NCBI GenBank assembly: GCA_007844125.1
Contig: CM017572.1
Span: forward strand, 36,897,929 to 36,961,928
Direction: 5' to 3'
DNA length: 64,000 bases
DNA from: Sinonovacula constricta
Lineage: Eukaryota > Mollusca > Bivalvia > Cardiida > Solecurtidae
A program made the translations under genes and the position numbers. Below, piece after piece: positions 1-11,600 of this stretch. The first letter of the stretch is position 1. Each line of letters starts with the position of its first letter. Under the pieces are notes generated by a model. That model saw only the letters and a program-made list of their open reading frames with translations, had not been told where the DNA came from and did not search any database.

Positions 1-28
1 ATTCAGGAAGATCTCGATGATTGTGACT
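1..28 (+). CDS. Partial exon, end of an upstream module
   Basis: Positions 1-28 read IQEDLDDCD in the frame that leaves one base over (phase 1), followed by a strong donor GTAAGG at 29-34. The phase matches the acceptor of the next exon at 464. Only the 3' end of the exon is in the window, so the domain cannot be named. The start of the reading is set by the window edge, not by a start codon. Confidence 0.45.
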
Positions 29-463
29 GTAAGGTTATTTCAATAACTAATTTGACCAACAAGTTAACGATAAGCATCGAATAGATATTCGAAACCCCCA
101 CAAATGTTCAATTGAAAAGCAGAGTTGCTGTTTCCGGACTATAGAAAGGTGGCAATGTTTAGTTTCCCGATGACCACTGACTTATGTTATTTTAGTGAAT
201 TCTGCATATATTCATGTTATGTTTGTAAGGATTGTTTATTTGAGTAATGTCATTAATAATATATGAGTAAAAATATTAGAATTTAAATATTATATGGTGC
301 ACTTATAGAGCGAGTACGAACGTTCTGTATAATGTTTCTTTATTCAGTTTAAGATGCGAATTGTCTTCTAATCCTGTTGATATACTCAAATACAATAAAT
401 ACTTTAACGAAGGAATAGAAGTCCGAGTGTTTATTTTCATGGTTGTATTATTTCATATTTCAG

Positions 464-631
464 TGGCAGCAAAGAAATGTGCAAAATTACATCACGGATC
501 CGTTACACTCTTCGACACAGAAACGTACAGCTTAAGATGTGATGATGGTTATAGATTGTCTATATCAGAGTGCTCCTTCACCGGCTGCGCCGATGAAAAG
601 TTTAAATGTGGATCGCCAACATGTGAACCAG
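464..631 (+). CDS. Exon: CCP/sushi-like module
   Basis: The exon follows a TTTCAG acceptor (ends 463) and ends at a GTGAGT donor (632). It is 168 bp, phase 1 at both ends. The peptide has six cysteines. An opening Cys near the start, then RCDDGYRL, then SECSFTGC and a final KCGSPTCEP resemble a complement control protein (sushi) repeat, in which a C-x-x-G-Y segment follows a beta strand. Six rather than four cysteines makes it atypical, so a divergent cysteine-rich module is the alternative. It lies directly upstream of the duplicated CCP-like/EGF exon pairs and is read in the same frame. Confidence 0.65.
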
Positions 632-997
632 GTGAGTTTGCGTGGTGATACACAGACATGATTTATTTGTCTTTGTTCTCACTTCTAAGCACTGCCGAAA
701 AAGCAACCCTGGTTTCGCAGATCAAGTGCAAAGAGTCAACGAATATTTTAGAGGAGAAGAAATACAGTGACAAACCTTGTGTCTTATACATGTTAATTTA
801 TCATAATTTGTTTTGTTGGTGAATATGTTCTAGATGATTCCAAATACTGGTTTCCAATGCTTCTGTTCCTACAAAGGCAACATATTACGTAAATCTCAAA
901 GGCCGTCTGTAGAAAAGTAAATTATGACATATTACTTTTGACATAATCTGAACATGTGACATAAGTTACTATTGTCTAATTTTCAATTTATATTCAG

Positions 998-1216
998 CGA
1001 ATTGTTTACTGAAAGCCAGGGAGGGATCATTGTCCAATAACGAGTTTAAGGAAAAAGGAGCCATTGAGCTGGTCCATAACAGCAGCGTCATAGTAGGTTG
1101 TGACGAAGGAAAGGAGCCTGCTACAGTGATGTATTCTTGCAGCTTTGGTAAAATTTCTGGAAACAACACAAAATATCCTACGGAATCGGGCAATTACTTG
1201 TCACAATGTAAAACTG
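998..1216 (+). CDS. Exon: CCP-like module, copy 1
   Basis: The exon is 219 bp, with acceptor TATTCAG ending at 997 and donor GTAAGA at 1217, phase 1 at both ends. Its four cysteines (NCLLKAREG, VGCDEGKEP, YSCSFGKISG, SQCKT) have CCP-like spacing, with a VGC-x-x-G strand and a YSC-x-x-G strand. NSS and NNT are N-glycosylation sequons. It is 95% or so identical by eye to the exon at 1852-2070 and was made by the same 854-bp duplication. The last ~45 bp of the exon plus its donor and start of intron are copied again at 1261-1353. Confidence 0.7.
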
Positions 1217-1353
1217 GTAAGATAACGTACACGGTATTGATTAAGGGTTTATAACTTATAACAAAATATCCTACGGAATCGGGCAATTTCTTGCTACAAT
1301 GTAAAACTGGTAAGATAACGTACACGGTATTGATTAAGGGTTAACTTATAACA
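1168..1353 (+). repeat. 93-bp duplication across an exon end and its splice donor
   Basis: 1168-1260 (end of the CCP-like exon, donor GTAAGA at 1217, 40 bp of intron) is repeated at 1261-1353 with a second donor GTAAGA at 1310. The second copy shows small changes. It is absent from the paralogous block at 1677-2440, so it arose after the 854-bp duplication. Confidence 0.9.
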
Positions 1354-1568
1354 AAATGTGTAACAAAAACAGATTTTACCAGTTTAAGTTTCTTGCCTTT
1401 TGGGAGTGGGTGGGGATATTTAAAACAGCATCTTTTCAAAGTGTAAGTCTTTGTAAAAGGGTGCGGTTTTCTGAACTGAAGAAGGAAATGTTTTATTTAG
1501 TATATCTAGTAAAATAATCTTTTCAAATGATTTGAACGACTATAACGTTTCAACACCATAATTTTCAG

Positions 1569-1658
1569 CTAGTTGTAATCGCTGCATCAATGGTACGTGT
1601 ATGCGAGATAACTATTGTCGATGCTATGGAGGTTACGAAAGTCATTATTGTGATCAGG
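1569..1658 (+). CDS. Exon: EGF-like module, copy 1
   Basis: A 90-bp symmetric phase-1 exon after a TTTTCAG acceptor, ending at donor GTAATG (1659). The peptide SCNRCINGTCMRDNYCRC followed by YGGYESHYCDQ has the EGF pattern C-x-x-C-x(3-4)-C-x(5)-C-x-C-x(8)-C with the G-Y pair between Cys5 and Cys6. This is the short form seen in many multi-EGF proteins. It is the second exon of the duplicated pair; the other copy is at 2333-2422. Confidence 0.8.
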
Positions 1659-1851
1659 GTAATGACTGCTTTTTTCATATGTTCTAGATGATTCCAAATA
1701 CTGGTTTCCAATGCTTCTGTTCCTACAAAGGCAACATATTACGTAAATCTCAAAGGCCGGCTGTATAAAAGTAAATTATGACATATTACTTTTGACATAA
1801 TCTGAACATGTGACATAAGTTACTATTGTCTAATTTTCAATTTATATTCAG

Positions 1852-2070
1852 CAAGTTGTTCACTGAAAGCCAGGGAGGGATCATTGTCCAATAACGAGTT
1901 TAAGGAAAAAGGCGCCATTGAGCTGGTCCATAACAGCAGCGTCACAGTAGGTTGTGACGAAGGAAAGGAGCCTGCTGCAGTGATGTATTCTTGCAGCTTT
2001 GGTAAAATTTCTGGAAACAACACAAAATATACTACGGAATCGGGCAAATTCTTGCCACAATGTAAAACTG
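1852..2070 (+). CDS. Exon: CCP-like module, copy 2
   Basis: The 219-bp exon is a near copy of 998-1216, shifted by exactly 854 bp, with the same phase-1 borders, acceptor (ends 1851) and donor GTAAGA (2071). Differences are scattered substitutions such as I-to-T before VGCDEG, P-to-T after KY and NYLS-to-KFLP before QCKT. The four cysteines and the reading frame are kept, which supports both copies being translated. Confidence 0.7.
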
Positions 2071-2332
2071 GTAAGATAACGTACACGGTATTGATTAAGG
2101 GTTTATAACTTATAACAAAATGTGTAACAAAAACAGATTTTACCAGTTTAGGTTTCTTGCTTTTTGGGAGTGGGTGGGGATATTTAAAACAGCAACTCTT
2201 CAAAGTGTAAGTCTTTGTTAATAGGTGCGGTTTTCTGAAATGAAGAAGGAAATGTTGTATTTAGTATATCTAGTAAAATAATCTTTTCAAATGATTTGAA
2301 CGACTATAACGTTTCAACACCATAATTTTCAG

Positions 2333-2422
2333 CTATTTGTAATCGCTGCATCCACGGTACATGTATTCGAGATAACAAATGTCGATGTTATGAAGGTTAC
2401 GAAGGTCATTATTGTGATCAGG
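2333..2422 (+). CDS. Exon: EGF-like module, copy 2
   Basis: A 90-bp phase-1 exon after TTTTCAG, donor GTAATG at 2423. The peptide ICNRCIHGTCIRDNKCRC then YEGYEGHYCDQ keeps all six EGF cysteines and restores the usual C-x-C-x-x-G-Y-x-G-x-x-C ending. It pairs with the CCP-like exon at 1852-2070, and the pair is the second copy of the duplicated block. Confidence 0.8.
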
Positions 2423-3014
2423 GTAATGACTGTTTTTTATATTTTATTGTCGTGTAATTGTAAGGTATTTTAGGGCATGAGCATACAAAGTAAATTTTAA
2501 ATTTCCTTTTGCCATTTCAAAGATCGTGGCATACCATATAAAAACTTCTTTAATAATAGGTTTCCTGCATGCATTGTTATTTAAAATATTACTCTCGACC
2601 CTTTATATTATCGATTACGTCTTTATTATAGAAACAGTAGTTTGTATAATGAACATTTTTTCTTGTACATTATGTTTTCAAGATCGGCATGTGCTGAGTG
2701 ATATTCAGCTAGTATACGTGATATGCAATGAACAATATTGCCCTCTACAGCATAGGTAAAAAGATTGTAATAAGTGCATATCAAATAATACCGGGTGAAA
2801 GGTCCATAACTCTGCGCGACCAAATAAAGTTAAGTAACGCATAATTTATTTTTGACTTGGCTTAAGATAAACATCTTAAACAAAGATGGCTTTTATGTCA
2901 GTATCACGTTTACTGTCGTTTGGATATTAATTGAAAATTGTGATTTGTCATTAAGAACAACGTTTAAAATGTTATGTCGGTTTGTCTGGTAGTTGTGTTT
3001 TCTGTTGTGTCTAG
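2423..3014 (+). other. Intron, no recognised content
   Basis: AT-rich intron between two EGF exons. An open stretch near 2690-2756 bounded by AG and GT-like bases was considered as an exon, but the peptide has no recognisable domain and leaves the wrong phase. Confidence 0.6.
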
Positions 3015-3104
3015 TGATATGTCCATGTGCAGAATTCGGTGGAATGTGTCCAGTGCCGGATGTTTGTGAATGCCCTGCCGGAAAGACTGGAAGCAAATGT
3101 AAAA
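3015..3104 (+). CDS. Exon: EGF-like module 3
   Basis: A 90-bp phase-1 exon with acceptor TGTCTAG (ends 3014) and strong donor GTAAGT (3105). The peptide reads ICPCAEFGGMCPVPDVCECP then AGKTGSKCK. The cysteine spacing C-x-C-x(5)-C-x(5)-C-x-C-x(8)-C and the CPAGKTGSKC ending are EGF-like. It lacks the GC-rich copy relations of the two previous EGF exons, so it is an older module. A 5.4-kb intron follows. Confidence 0.8.
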
Positions 3105-6100
3105 GTAAGTCAGCGACCAGCTTATTGATATAAACAATAAATATATTTTCAGACAATTTTCTCCGACACTTCATAAAGCGTCTATATTACGCGACAAAGG
3201 AAATTGTGTCTTATTGATAAAGAAACGCAATTATTGTAGCGTAAACACGACTCAAACTGATCGGTATTTGCCGCAATCCGTAGTAACCATTCCTATCTCA
3301 GGATTAATTTGACGTAATCCTTTTCATTTTCTCAGGGTAATTAATTGCAAATGCAAACATTGTCAGTGGTAGAAATGCACTGGTCAGATTCAGAAAACAA
3401 TATACGTTAGTATTGTACATGTTTATGCGTAATCAAGTAAGGTGTGTTACAGCAATAACATTTCTAGCATCTTAAAAACACGTTTCAGTCAATGAAATGT
3501 ATGACGTAAATTCGCACCTTTCTTGGTGACCTTCGTAACATCAGTTTTATATATCGCATGGCGCGATACATATATGTATATCTCTTTATTAAACATAGTT
3601 ACTTCTCAAAGACTTTAAAAGACAAGCACTCTTAAATTTTCCGGTTATACTAGTTTAAAGATTTTTTCAAAACGAATGTCGCAACATATTTAACAAACAC
3701 GACTGGTTTTACTGTTTAACTTTTAAAACTACTTTTTAAGCTCAAAAATAGGCAATTTGTTCATTTTTAATTATAACGTCCATCTGCAGATGTTATAAGA
3801 CAATAATATTGAACATTGATAAAATAAGAAAGATAAATACTTATGCAAAATCATTGAAATCCCTTTTCTGTGTTCTGTAAATAGACGGCTGCAGGTCGAG
3901 CAGTTTATCGGTAACTAAAGCTGGATAGGAAACCACAAACTAAAATATAAAAGTAAATATCATGTGTTTAATGAATTAATTAAGGAACAATTAATAGATT
4001 TGGTTAACTTCTCATTCGCGCAGTGACGATCATAAGATGCTTGTTTTCTGTACTGTGCATTGGTAGAATGAACCAAGAACACTTTGCCATTTCTACAAAT
4101 TGGCATCTGAATAATATACAGGTGCGAATTTGGCCAATTGTGGACCAACAATCCACCTCTTTTAAATTTCCGTACGGAACACGTTATGTATAATTTGATA
4201 ATAAATAAAAACTAAATAAATTATGAAATACCGGTAATCCAAAAATCAAAAGCGATGACATTTAGCAAAGATCATTCCGCATAAGTTACACTAACGTTCA
4301 ATCAATGGAGAAACGCACTTCTAATCTAAATACAATTAGATAAGCTAAGTAGATTTTGTCAGCAAATGAGGTGTCTGAGTTGCCTTGCGAACTGTTGTTA
4401 AATCAAGTACCATGAAGCGTTAGATTTTGATATGGATCTATGGTGTAAAGGGTCCACTGGTAAAAGCACAGCACTTTTGTGTGATCACGATTTAATTTAA
4501 TTTCAGTTAACTTGTAAACAGTTAGTTATAACATTGAAAATAAATTCTCTCTCGCCTTGCAACACAATGTCCGTCTTATCTGAGTGTCAACCTTTTTATC
4601 GAGTTCAATATTTACCCTAAAGTATTGACTTTTTCTGCGATGTGACCACTTAATGTCATTACGTATCACTATGATATGTTTAATTATTTTTATAGGGCTG
4701 GCCAGTCTGTTTTTGTAATGGCTTTAAACGGTATGAATGTTGTTTTATTACAATATGACATGACACATCCCCAGCCTGGGATATACACGTTCTATCCGAC
4801 ATTAATGTGTAAGATAATTGCAAGAAACAATAAAACAAAAAAGCATTGATGCGATGCATCCATATTGGCCGTCAAGCTACTGCTGCCACGCAGGAGTCCA
4901 GTTTATCGGTGTACAAACATTGTATTAAATGTGTCGTGTAAGTTGACAATATTACAGTGAGTAAATTGTGCGGATCAGGGCATAAAATAACTTACTTTCC
5001 ATTGGTTGAATTCTGCCATTGTATGTCTGATACATATAGTCCTGAGATACACTAGCCCAAACATCATAGCGGATGGTGGACGTGATTTTGAGAACTAGTT
5101 CCTGGTAAGTTTACATCATGCATTAAACAGTCAGAAAATGTCAGTTAAATTAATTATTTGAGGAAATTCAAAGATTTGATAACATTTCAGATGAAGTCGG
5201 TGTTGATCAACATAGTAATGTATCGAAAGAGATGATTTTGAAGTTATGTTTTGGCGGAAATAACGGAACAAAGAGATAAATGGAAACAAGACATGGATGT
5301 TACAAGACAATATTTTATAAACTTTATAAACATATAATACATTTATGTATTAAACGTGATCTTATGTGTGTGAACAGTAGTTTAAGACTAATTGGAAAAG
5401 GTCATCGCAATGGGTTAAACGCTAGGCCACGTGATACATGTATCAAACTAAAACAATGATTTAATGAGAACGCTGGTCTACAAGTACATTAACCTGGACG
5501 CCAGATTACGTAGAAACATATGACATTTAGAGGTATGTCTGAAAACAAAGGCGAAGAGTATGATCCTTGATTTTCTCAACAGTGACGAGAATTTGTATTT
5601 AGCAAGAGCCCACAGACCGGGTTAACACACCACACAGAACAGTTTTAGCATTAGCCAATTATAATGAACTTTCCTAACTGTTGTAACAGAGTCTATTTGA
5701 GCAAATCATTACAAAGGATCTTGTTTCTCTATTTATTAAGACCACTCAAAGGAAAACCAAGCAGCTCGATCAAGACTTTGGGCCCTATTACACACAGTTA
5801 AATTGTGAAAATCCTTGTGATAAAATGGCAATTTTGAACCTTGCCCAGCTGATGGAAACGGTTGGAATATGCAATATGAACTTCCTGAATGGTCCGGGTA
5901 TACTAGTGTTAGCAGGCTTGGCAGTATAGACTGTGTATCTCAGTATACATTTTAAATTGAAATGGTTACCATGGCAACCATGAAAATGGGTATGTTATAG
6001 TAACAAAGATGCCTTTTGCGATAAGCATACTAATTTTGTAGATTGTGATGTACATCAACCAAAATAGCAAAATTAAGTCATAGACAAAATAAAAATACCT

Positions 6101-7483
6101 AATACATAGAAAAAGCAGACATAATTCTAACATCAACTTACTAGTAAATTAAAAATTAAGTCAAAACTATTCTCTTGAATACAAAGATTGATAATGTAAA
6201 ATGTATCTGATAAACACTAGGGTGGTAATAAGATATAACAAAGCAACACAATTAATGTCATTTAAGTCTCTGTGCTCAAGCTGTCCATACAAAGAAAAAA
6301 ACAACTGTACTTATTTGACATAATGTAAAATATCATAGAACAAGTTCTTTTATATAGAAACGTACTTACGGAAACAATGAATAATTAGTTATTCACATGC
6401 GTAGTAAACATAGTACTACATTAGTATTGTCCTGAGAGTATGAACATTTTCTATGCAATCAATTAAACACCTTCGTGTCTTTATCTTATGAACATATTCC
6501 CAAAGCATACTATACACTATAACACAAAAAGATTTTTGTTAACCTTAACAAAGCAGCAATAGATGTGTAGTTCTAAATGAAGTCTACTTATTTTCTGTCT
6601 CTTTTTTTAAATAGTTCAGTTATTAAATGCTTGTACAAATATATGCATCTTTATGTAAACTCTTTTGGTTTAGGCACTGAATGGTGTGGGCAGAATGCTG
6701 GCCAACGACACAATGATGTTACACCATATTATAAGTGCTGTAGAGTGTTGCATCCTCTATTGGACTTTTGGCATATATGGACAAAACTGACTCGCCATTT
6801 GAACAGAAATATCTTGAAGTAAATTTAAAATATCTTGCCTTATAAAGTGTGTTGCTGTCTTAATGTTGATATATTAAAATCAGCAAAAAGTAACTTTTAA
6901 TAGGCGGTGTTCAACCTGACGGTACAGTGGCAGTCTTGTAATTCGTACGTAAAAGTTTAACACTTCTTTGTTATAGAACTTCTACAAATTCAAAGGCTTC
7001 ATTGGTATACAAAACATATAGATGAAGACAAGTATTTAATACAAAGTAAACACTTGCCTGATATCTCAATGCACATTCCAAAAACAGTCACATTTCTGCA
7101 AGGGTTTACAATATACCATCTTGTTGGGCCCAGTGAGGATATATAATTTAATGGGCATAGTAGAAACTGTCGTCCTGCACCACATTGCTGGGACTAGGAC
7201 ATTGACTTAAAATACACAATAAACACCAGTTTATTACTACTTCATTTTGCAGTGAGGTACCTTTGTAAAAGATGCATGATAAAAAATAAACCATCTGTTA
7301 TTCTGTTGCAGTGTTTGTGACAATTGAAATAACATTTGGAATGTAGTTTTGCTAATCCCACCGACAGACATGATTATGTGCTAAATAATAGATGTGCCTT
7401 ACATGGTAAAACAATCCAGAATTATCAAATTAATTAGTTTAACAAGATAATAACGTTGTATTTATACATAATGGATTTTATTG
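3105..7483 (+). other. Large intron, mostly unstructured
   Basis: AT-rich intron between EGF exons 3 and 4. I see no complete gene or ordered tandem repeat. It holds the sPLA2-like relic at 6674 and an RFX-type X-box palindrome, GGTTACCATGGCAACC, at about 5964-5979. Confidence 0.5.
6674..6818 (+). pseudogene. Possible decayed exon with sPLA2-like WCG...CCR-x-x-H pattern
   Basis: After a TTTTGGTTTAG acceptor the plus strand reads GTEWCGQNAG, and 20 residues further KCCRVLH, in a frame open to 6822. Group III secreted phospholipases A2 have a GT-x-WCG segment followed by CCR-x-HD around the catalytic His. Here the Asp after His is absent and the later cysteines do not follow. The potential donor at 6819 would leave phase 2, which breaks the phase-1 chain of the host gene. 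It is therefore at best a relic inside the intron; chance resemblance is quite possible. Confidence 0.2.
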
Positions 7484-7660
7484 TGGGGCGTCCGTGCCAG
7501 AGGGGTTAGAGTCGCTGGTTTGTACTCCGCAACCTCTCACCGAATGGGTTCGAGCCAAGGTCTGGTCGAGATCTTTCATGGGAGTATGATTTCTAGCTAT
7601 GTTTGCGGTGCAGCGGCGGTTCTACACTTGATTGTGCTTTCTTTCTGCATACAAAGCAGC
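7484..7660 (+). mobile_element. tRNA-derived SINE, family A copy
   Basis: A tRNA-like head starts at GGGGCGTCCGTGCCAGAGG and has a box B-like GGTTCGAGCC at about 7547-7556. The body contains GGTGCAGCGGCGGTTCTAC, the counterpart of the central domain in the fuller copy at 57110. Heads at 53815 (minus) and 57110 (plus) share the CGCC/TCCG-x-GCC...GTTAGAGTCGC pattern. Confidence 0.6.
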
Positions 7661-7699
7661 AATATCTTTACTTAGTTATTTGATGGAATTACGGGGTTT

Positions 7700-7753
7700 A
7701 CACACGCACACACACAAACACTCACACACGCGCGCGCGCACACACACACACAA
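7700..7753. repeat. CA/CG dinucleotide microsatellite
   Basis: Short (CA)n run interrupted by (CG)n, inside the intron before EGF exon 4. Confidence 0.9.
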
Positions 7754-8501
7754 TGGTGACATCACCAACGGAAAATTTACGTTCGATTTCGGTTCGTTTC
7801 CCGCTCAAAATAGGTCACGTAAACACACAGAAAGTAGTGACGTTTACAAAAGTATCAAAGGGGGGAAATGAGTACTTACCATTTTTTGTTTGGCAAAAAG
7901 ATTATCCCATTTGTCTATCCAGTAAATACCGTATTTGTATACTTATGAAAAAATGAATACACAGCAGCGTACGGGTACGTGTGAGGTTTTCAAGTAGAAA
8001 AAGGTGTCAAGTTTAAATGCGTTTTTAGCGGAACCTAAACTTCTTTAAACATTAAACCTAACCTAATGTATAAACCATAACTGCATAATATTAGATCACA
8101 TTACTCATGAAGGAAGTGTTCGTACCAGCTTATATTTTTCTTTTGATTTAATTTTATTTGCTGTAAGTGAAGTAAAATTGTCGATGTAACGTTTAAATAA
8201 GCAGTGGATATATAGAGTTATGAATTATTATTTTAACAACCATAATGTTTTGTCCTGTTTGTATTATTATGTTTGCCTCATGGGTCGAGCGACCTTCTGG
8301 CTGATTTTAAATAGACACATTTCCAAACTTTCAAACTCATGTCTGTTAAAAATGGTCATTGGTCATTCATCACAGGCACGGCGCTTTAAAACAAGTACAT
8401 GTATATGTTTTCAACAGTATTTTAATTAGGTTTTATGAGAATAATAATCCTTGCTAAATGCCTCTTGAACCTTAATCGATTTTAAGCGAATGACTTTTCA
8501 G
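7754..8501 (+). other. Intron remainder before EGF exon 4
   Basis: AT-rich, ends at the acceptor CTTTTCAG. Nothing else recognised. Confidence 0.5.
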
Positions 8502-8606
8502 CCCCTATCTGCGAACCATTGTGCTTAAATAACGGAGGAAAGTGCAACGGTCAAGGCCAGTGTATTTGTCCGACTGGCCGGAAGGGTGATAACTGCCAAA
8601 TCTTGG
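8502..8606 (+). CDS. Exon: EGF-like module 4 (source of the 74-bp array)
   Basis: A 105-bp phase-1 exon with acceptor CTTTTCAG (ends 8501) and donor GTAAGT (8607). The peptide begins PICEPLCLNNGGKCNGQGQC, then ICPTGRKGDNCQIL, a canonical EGF module: C-x(3)-C-x(3)-NGG-x-C, C-x-C, P-x-G and final C. The last 56 bp of the exon plus the following 18 bp of intron form the first unit of the 74-bp tandem array. The exon is joined to the PLAT exon at 14716 by a 6.1-kb intron, 4.3 kb of which is that array. The single leftover G plus AT gives an Asp codon. Confidence 0.88.
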
Positions 8607-11600
8607 GTAAGTTCCATAGTTCAGTCAAGGCCAATGTATTTGTCCGACTGGCCGGGTGGGTGGCACCTGCCCAATCTTGGGTAAACTCCATAGTTTAGTC
8701 AAGGCCAATGTATTTGTCCGACTGACAGGATGAGTGACACCTGCCAAATCTTGGGTAAGTTCCATAGTTTAGTCAAGGCCATTGTATATGTCCGACTGGC
8801 AGGATGGGTTACACCTGCCGAATGATGGGTAAGTTCCATAGTTTAGTCAAGGCCAGTGTATTTGTCCGACTGGCAGGATGGGTTACACCTGCCAAATCTT
8901 GGGTAAGTTCCATAGTTTAGTCAAGGCCAGTGTATTTGTCCGACTGGCAGGATGGGTTACACCTGCCAAATCTTGGGTAAGTTCCGTAGTTTAGTCAAGG
9001 CCAGTGTATTTGTCCGACTGGCAGGATGGGTTACACCTGCCAAATCTTGGGTAAGTTCCATAGTTTAGTCAAGGCCATTGTATTTGTCCGATTGGCAGGA
9101 TGGGTTACATCTGCCAAATCTTGGGTAAGTTCCATAGTTTAGTCAAGGCCAATGTATTTGTCCGACTGGCAGGATGGGTTACACCTGCCAAATCTTGGGT
9201 AAGTTCCATAGTTTAGTCAAGGCCATTGTATTTGTCCGACTGGCAAGATGGGTTACACGTGCCAAATCTTGGGTAAGTTCCATAGTTCAGTCAAGGCCAT
9301 TGTATTTGTCCGACTGGCAGGATGGGTTACACCTGCCAAATCTTGGGTAAGTTCCATAGTTTAATCAAGGCCATTGTATTTGTCCGATTGGCAGGATGGG
9401 TTACACCTGCCAAATCTTGGGTAAGTTCCATAGTTCAGTCGAGGCCAATGTATTTGTCCGACTGGCAGGATGGGTTACACCTGCCAAATCTTGGGTAAGT
9501 TCCATAGTTCAGTCAAGGCCATTGTATTTGTCCGACTGGCAAGATGGGTTACACCTGCCAAATCTTGGGTAAGTTCCATAGTTTAGTCAAGGCCATTGTA
9601 TTTGTCCGATTGGCAGGATGGGTTACACCTGCCAAATCTTGTGTAAGTTCCATAGTTTAGTCAAGGCCATTGTATTTGTCCGACTGGCAGGATGGGTTAC
9701 ACCTGCCAAATCTTGGGTAAGTTCCATAGTTTAGTCAAGGCCATTGTATTTGTCCGACTGGCCGGATGGGTGACACCTGCCAAATCTTGGGTAAGTTCCA
9801 TAGTTTAGTCAAGGCCATTATATTTGTCCGACTTGCCGGATGGGTGACACCTGCCAAATCTTGGGTAAGTTCCATAGTTCAGTCAAGGCCATTGTATTTG
9901 TCCGATCGGCAGGATGGGTTACACCTGCCGAATCTTGGGTAAGGGCCATAGTTTAGTCAAGGCCAATGTATTTATCCGACTGGCCGGATGGGTGACACCT
10001 GCCAAATCTTGGGTAAGTTCCACAGTCTAGTCAAGGTCAATGTATTTGTCCGACTGGCCGGGTGGGTGACACCTGCCAAATCTTGGGTAAGTTCCATAGT
10101 TTAGTCAAGGCCATTGTATTTGTCCGATTGGCAGGATGGGTTACACCTGCCAAATCTTGTGTAAGTTCCATAGTTTAGTCAAGGCCATTGTATTTGTCCG
10201 ACTGGCAGGATGGGTTACACCTGCCAAATCTTGGGTAAGTTCCATAGTTTAGTCAAGGCCATTGTATTTGTCCGACTGGCCGGATGGGTGACACCTGCCA
10301 AATCTTGGGTAAGTTCCATAGTTTAGTCAAGGCCATTATATTTGTCCGACTTGCCGGATGGGTGACACCTGCCAAATCTTGGGTAAGTTCCATAGTTCAG
10401 TCAAGGCCATTGTATTTGTCCGATCGGCAGGATGGGTTACACCTGCCGAATCTTGGGTAAGGTCCATAGTTTAGTCAAGGCCAATGTATTTATCCGACTG
10501 GCAGGATGGGTTACACCTGCCAAATCTTGGGTAAGTTCCATAGTTCAGTCAAGGCCATTGTATTTGTCCGACTGGCAGGATGGGTTACACCTGCCAAATC
10601 TTGGGTAAGTTCCATAGTTTAGTCAAGGCCATTGTATTTGTCCGATTGGCAGGATGGGTTACACCTGCCAAATCTTGTGTAAGTTCCATAGTTTAGTCAA
10701 GGCCATTGTATTTGTCCGACTGGCAGGATGGGTTACACCTGCCAAATCTTGGGTAAGTTCCATAGTTTAGTCAAGGCCATTGTATTTGTCCGACTGGCCG
10801 GATGGGTGACACCTGCCAAATCTTGGGTAAGTTCCATAGTTTAGTCAAGGCCATTATATTTGTCCGACTTGCCGGATGGGTGACACCTGCCAAATCTTGG
10901 GTAAGTTCCATAGTTCAGTCAAGGCCATTGTATTTGTCCGATCGGCAGGATGGGTTACACCTGCCGAATCTTGGGTAAGGTCCATAGTTTAGTCAAGGCC
11001 AATGTATTTATCCGACTGGCCGGATGGGTGACACCTGCCAAATCTTGGGTAAGTTCCACAGTCTAGTCAAGGTCAATGTATTTGTCCGACTGGCCGGGTG
11101 GGTGACACCTGCCAAATCTTGGGTAAGTTCCATAGTTTAGTCAAGGCCATTGTATTTGTCCGATTGGCAGGATGGGTTACACCTGCCAAATCTTGTGTAA
11201 GTTCCATAGTTTAGTCAAGGCCATTGTATTTGTCCGACTGGCAGGATGGGTTACACCTGCCAAATCTTGGGTAAGTTCCATAGTTTAGTCAAGGCCATTG
11301 TATTTGTCCGACTGGCCGGATGGGTGACACCTGCCAAATCTTGGGTAAGTTCCATAGTTTAGTCAAGGCCATTATATTTGTCCGACTTGCCGGATGGGTG
11401 ACACCTGCCAAATCTTGGGTAAGTTCCATAGTTCAGTCAAGGCCATTGTATTTGTCCGATCGGCAGGATGGGTTACACCTGCCGAATCTTGGGTAAGGTC
11501 CATAGTTTAGTCAAGGCCAATGTATTTATCCGACTGGCCGGATGGGTGACACCTGCCAAATCTTGGGTAAGTTCCACAGTCTAGTCAAGGTCAATGTATT

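Larger units (their letters stand above)
823..2440 (+). repeat. Tandem duplication of a two-exon block, period 854 bp
   Basis: 823-1676 and 1677-2440 are two copies of the same block: intron sequence starting ATATGTTCTAGATGATTCC, a CCP-like exon, intron and an EGF exon. The CCP-like exons are exactly 854 bp apart; the EGF exons are 764 bp apart because copy 1 holds an extra 93-bp internal duplication. Introns are as similar as exons, so the event is recent. Confidence 0.92.

Noticed and set aside
2690..2756. Possible extra exon (RHVLSDIQLVYVICNEQYC)
   Set aside because: Leaves a phase that breaks the phase-1 chain and matches no domain.
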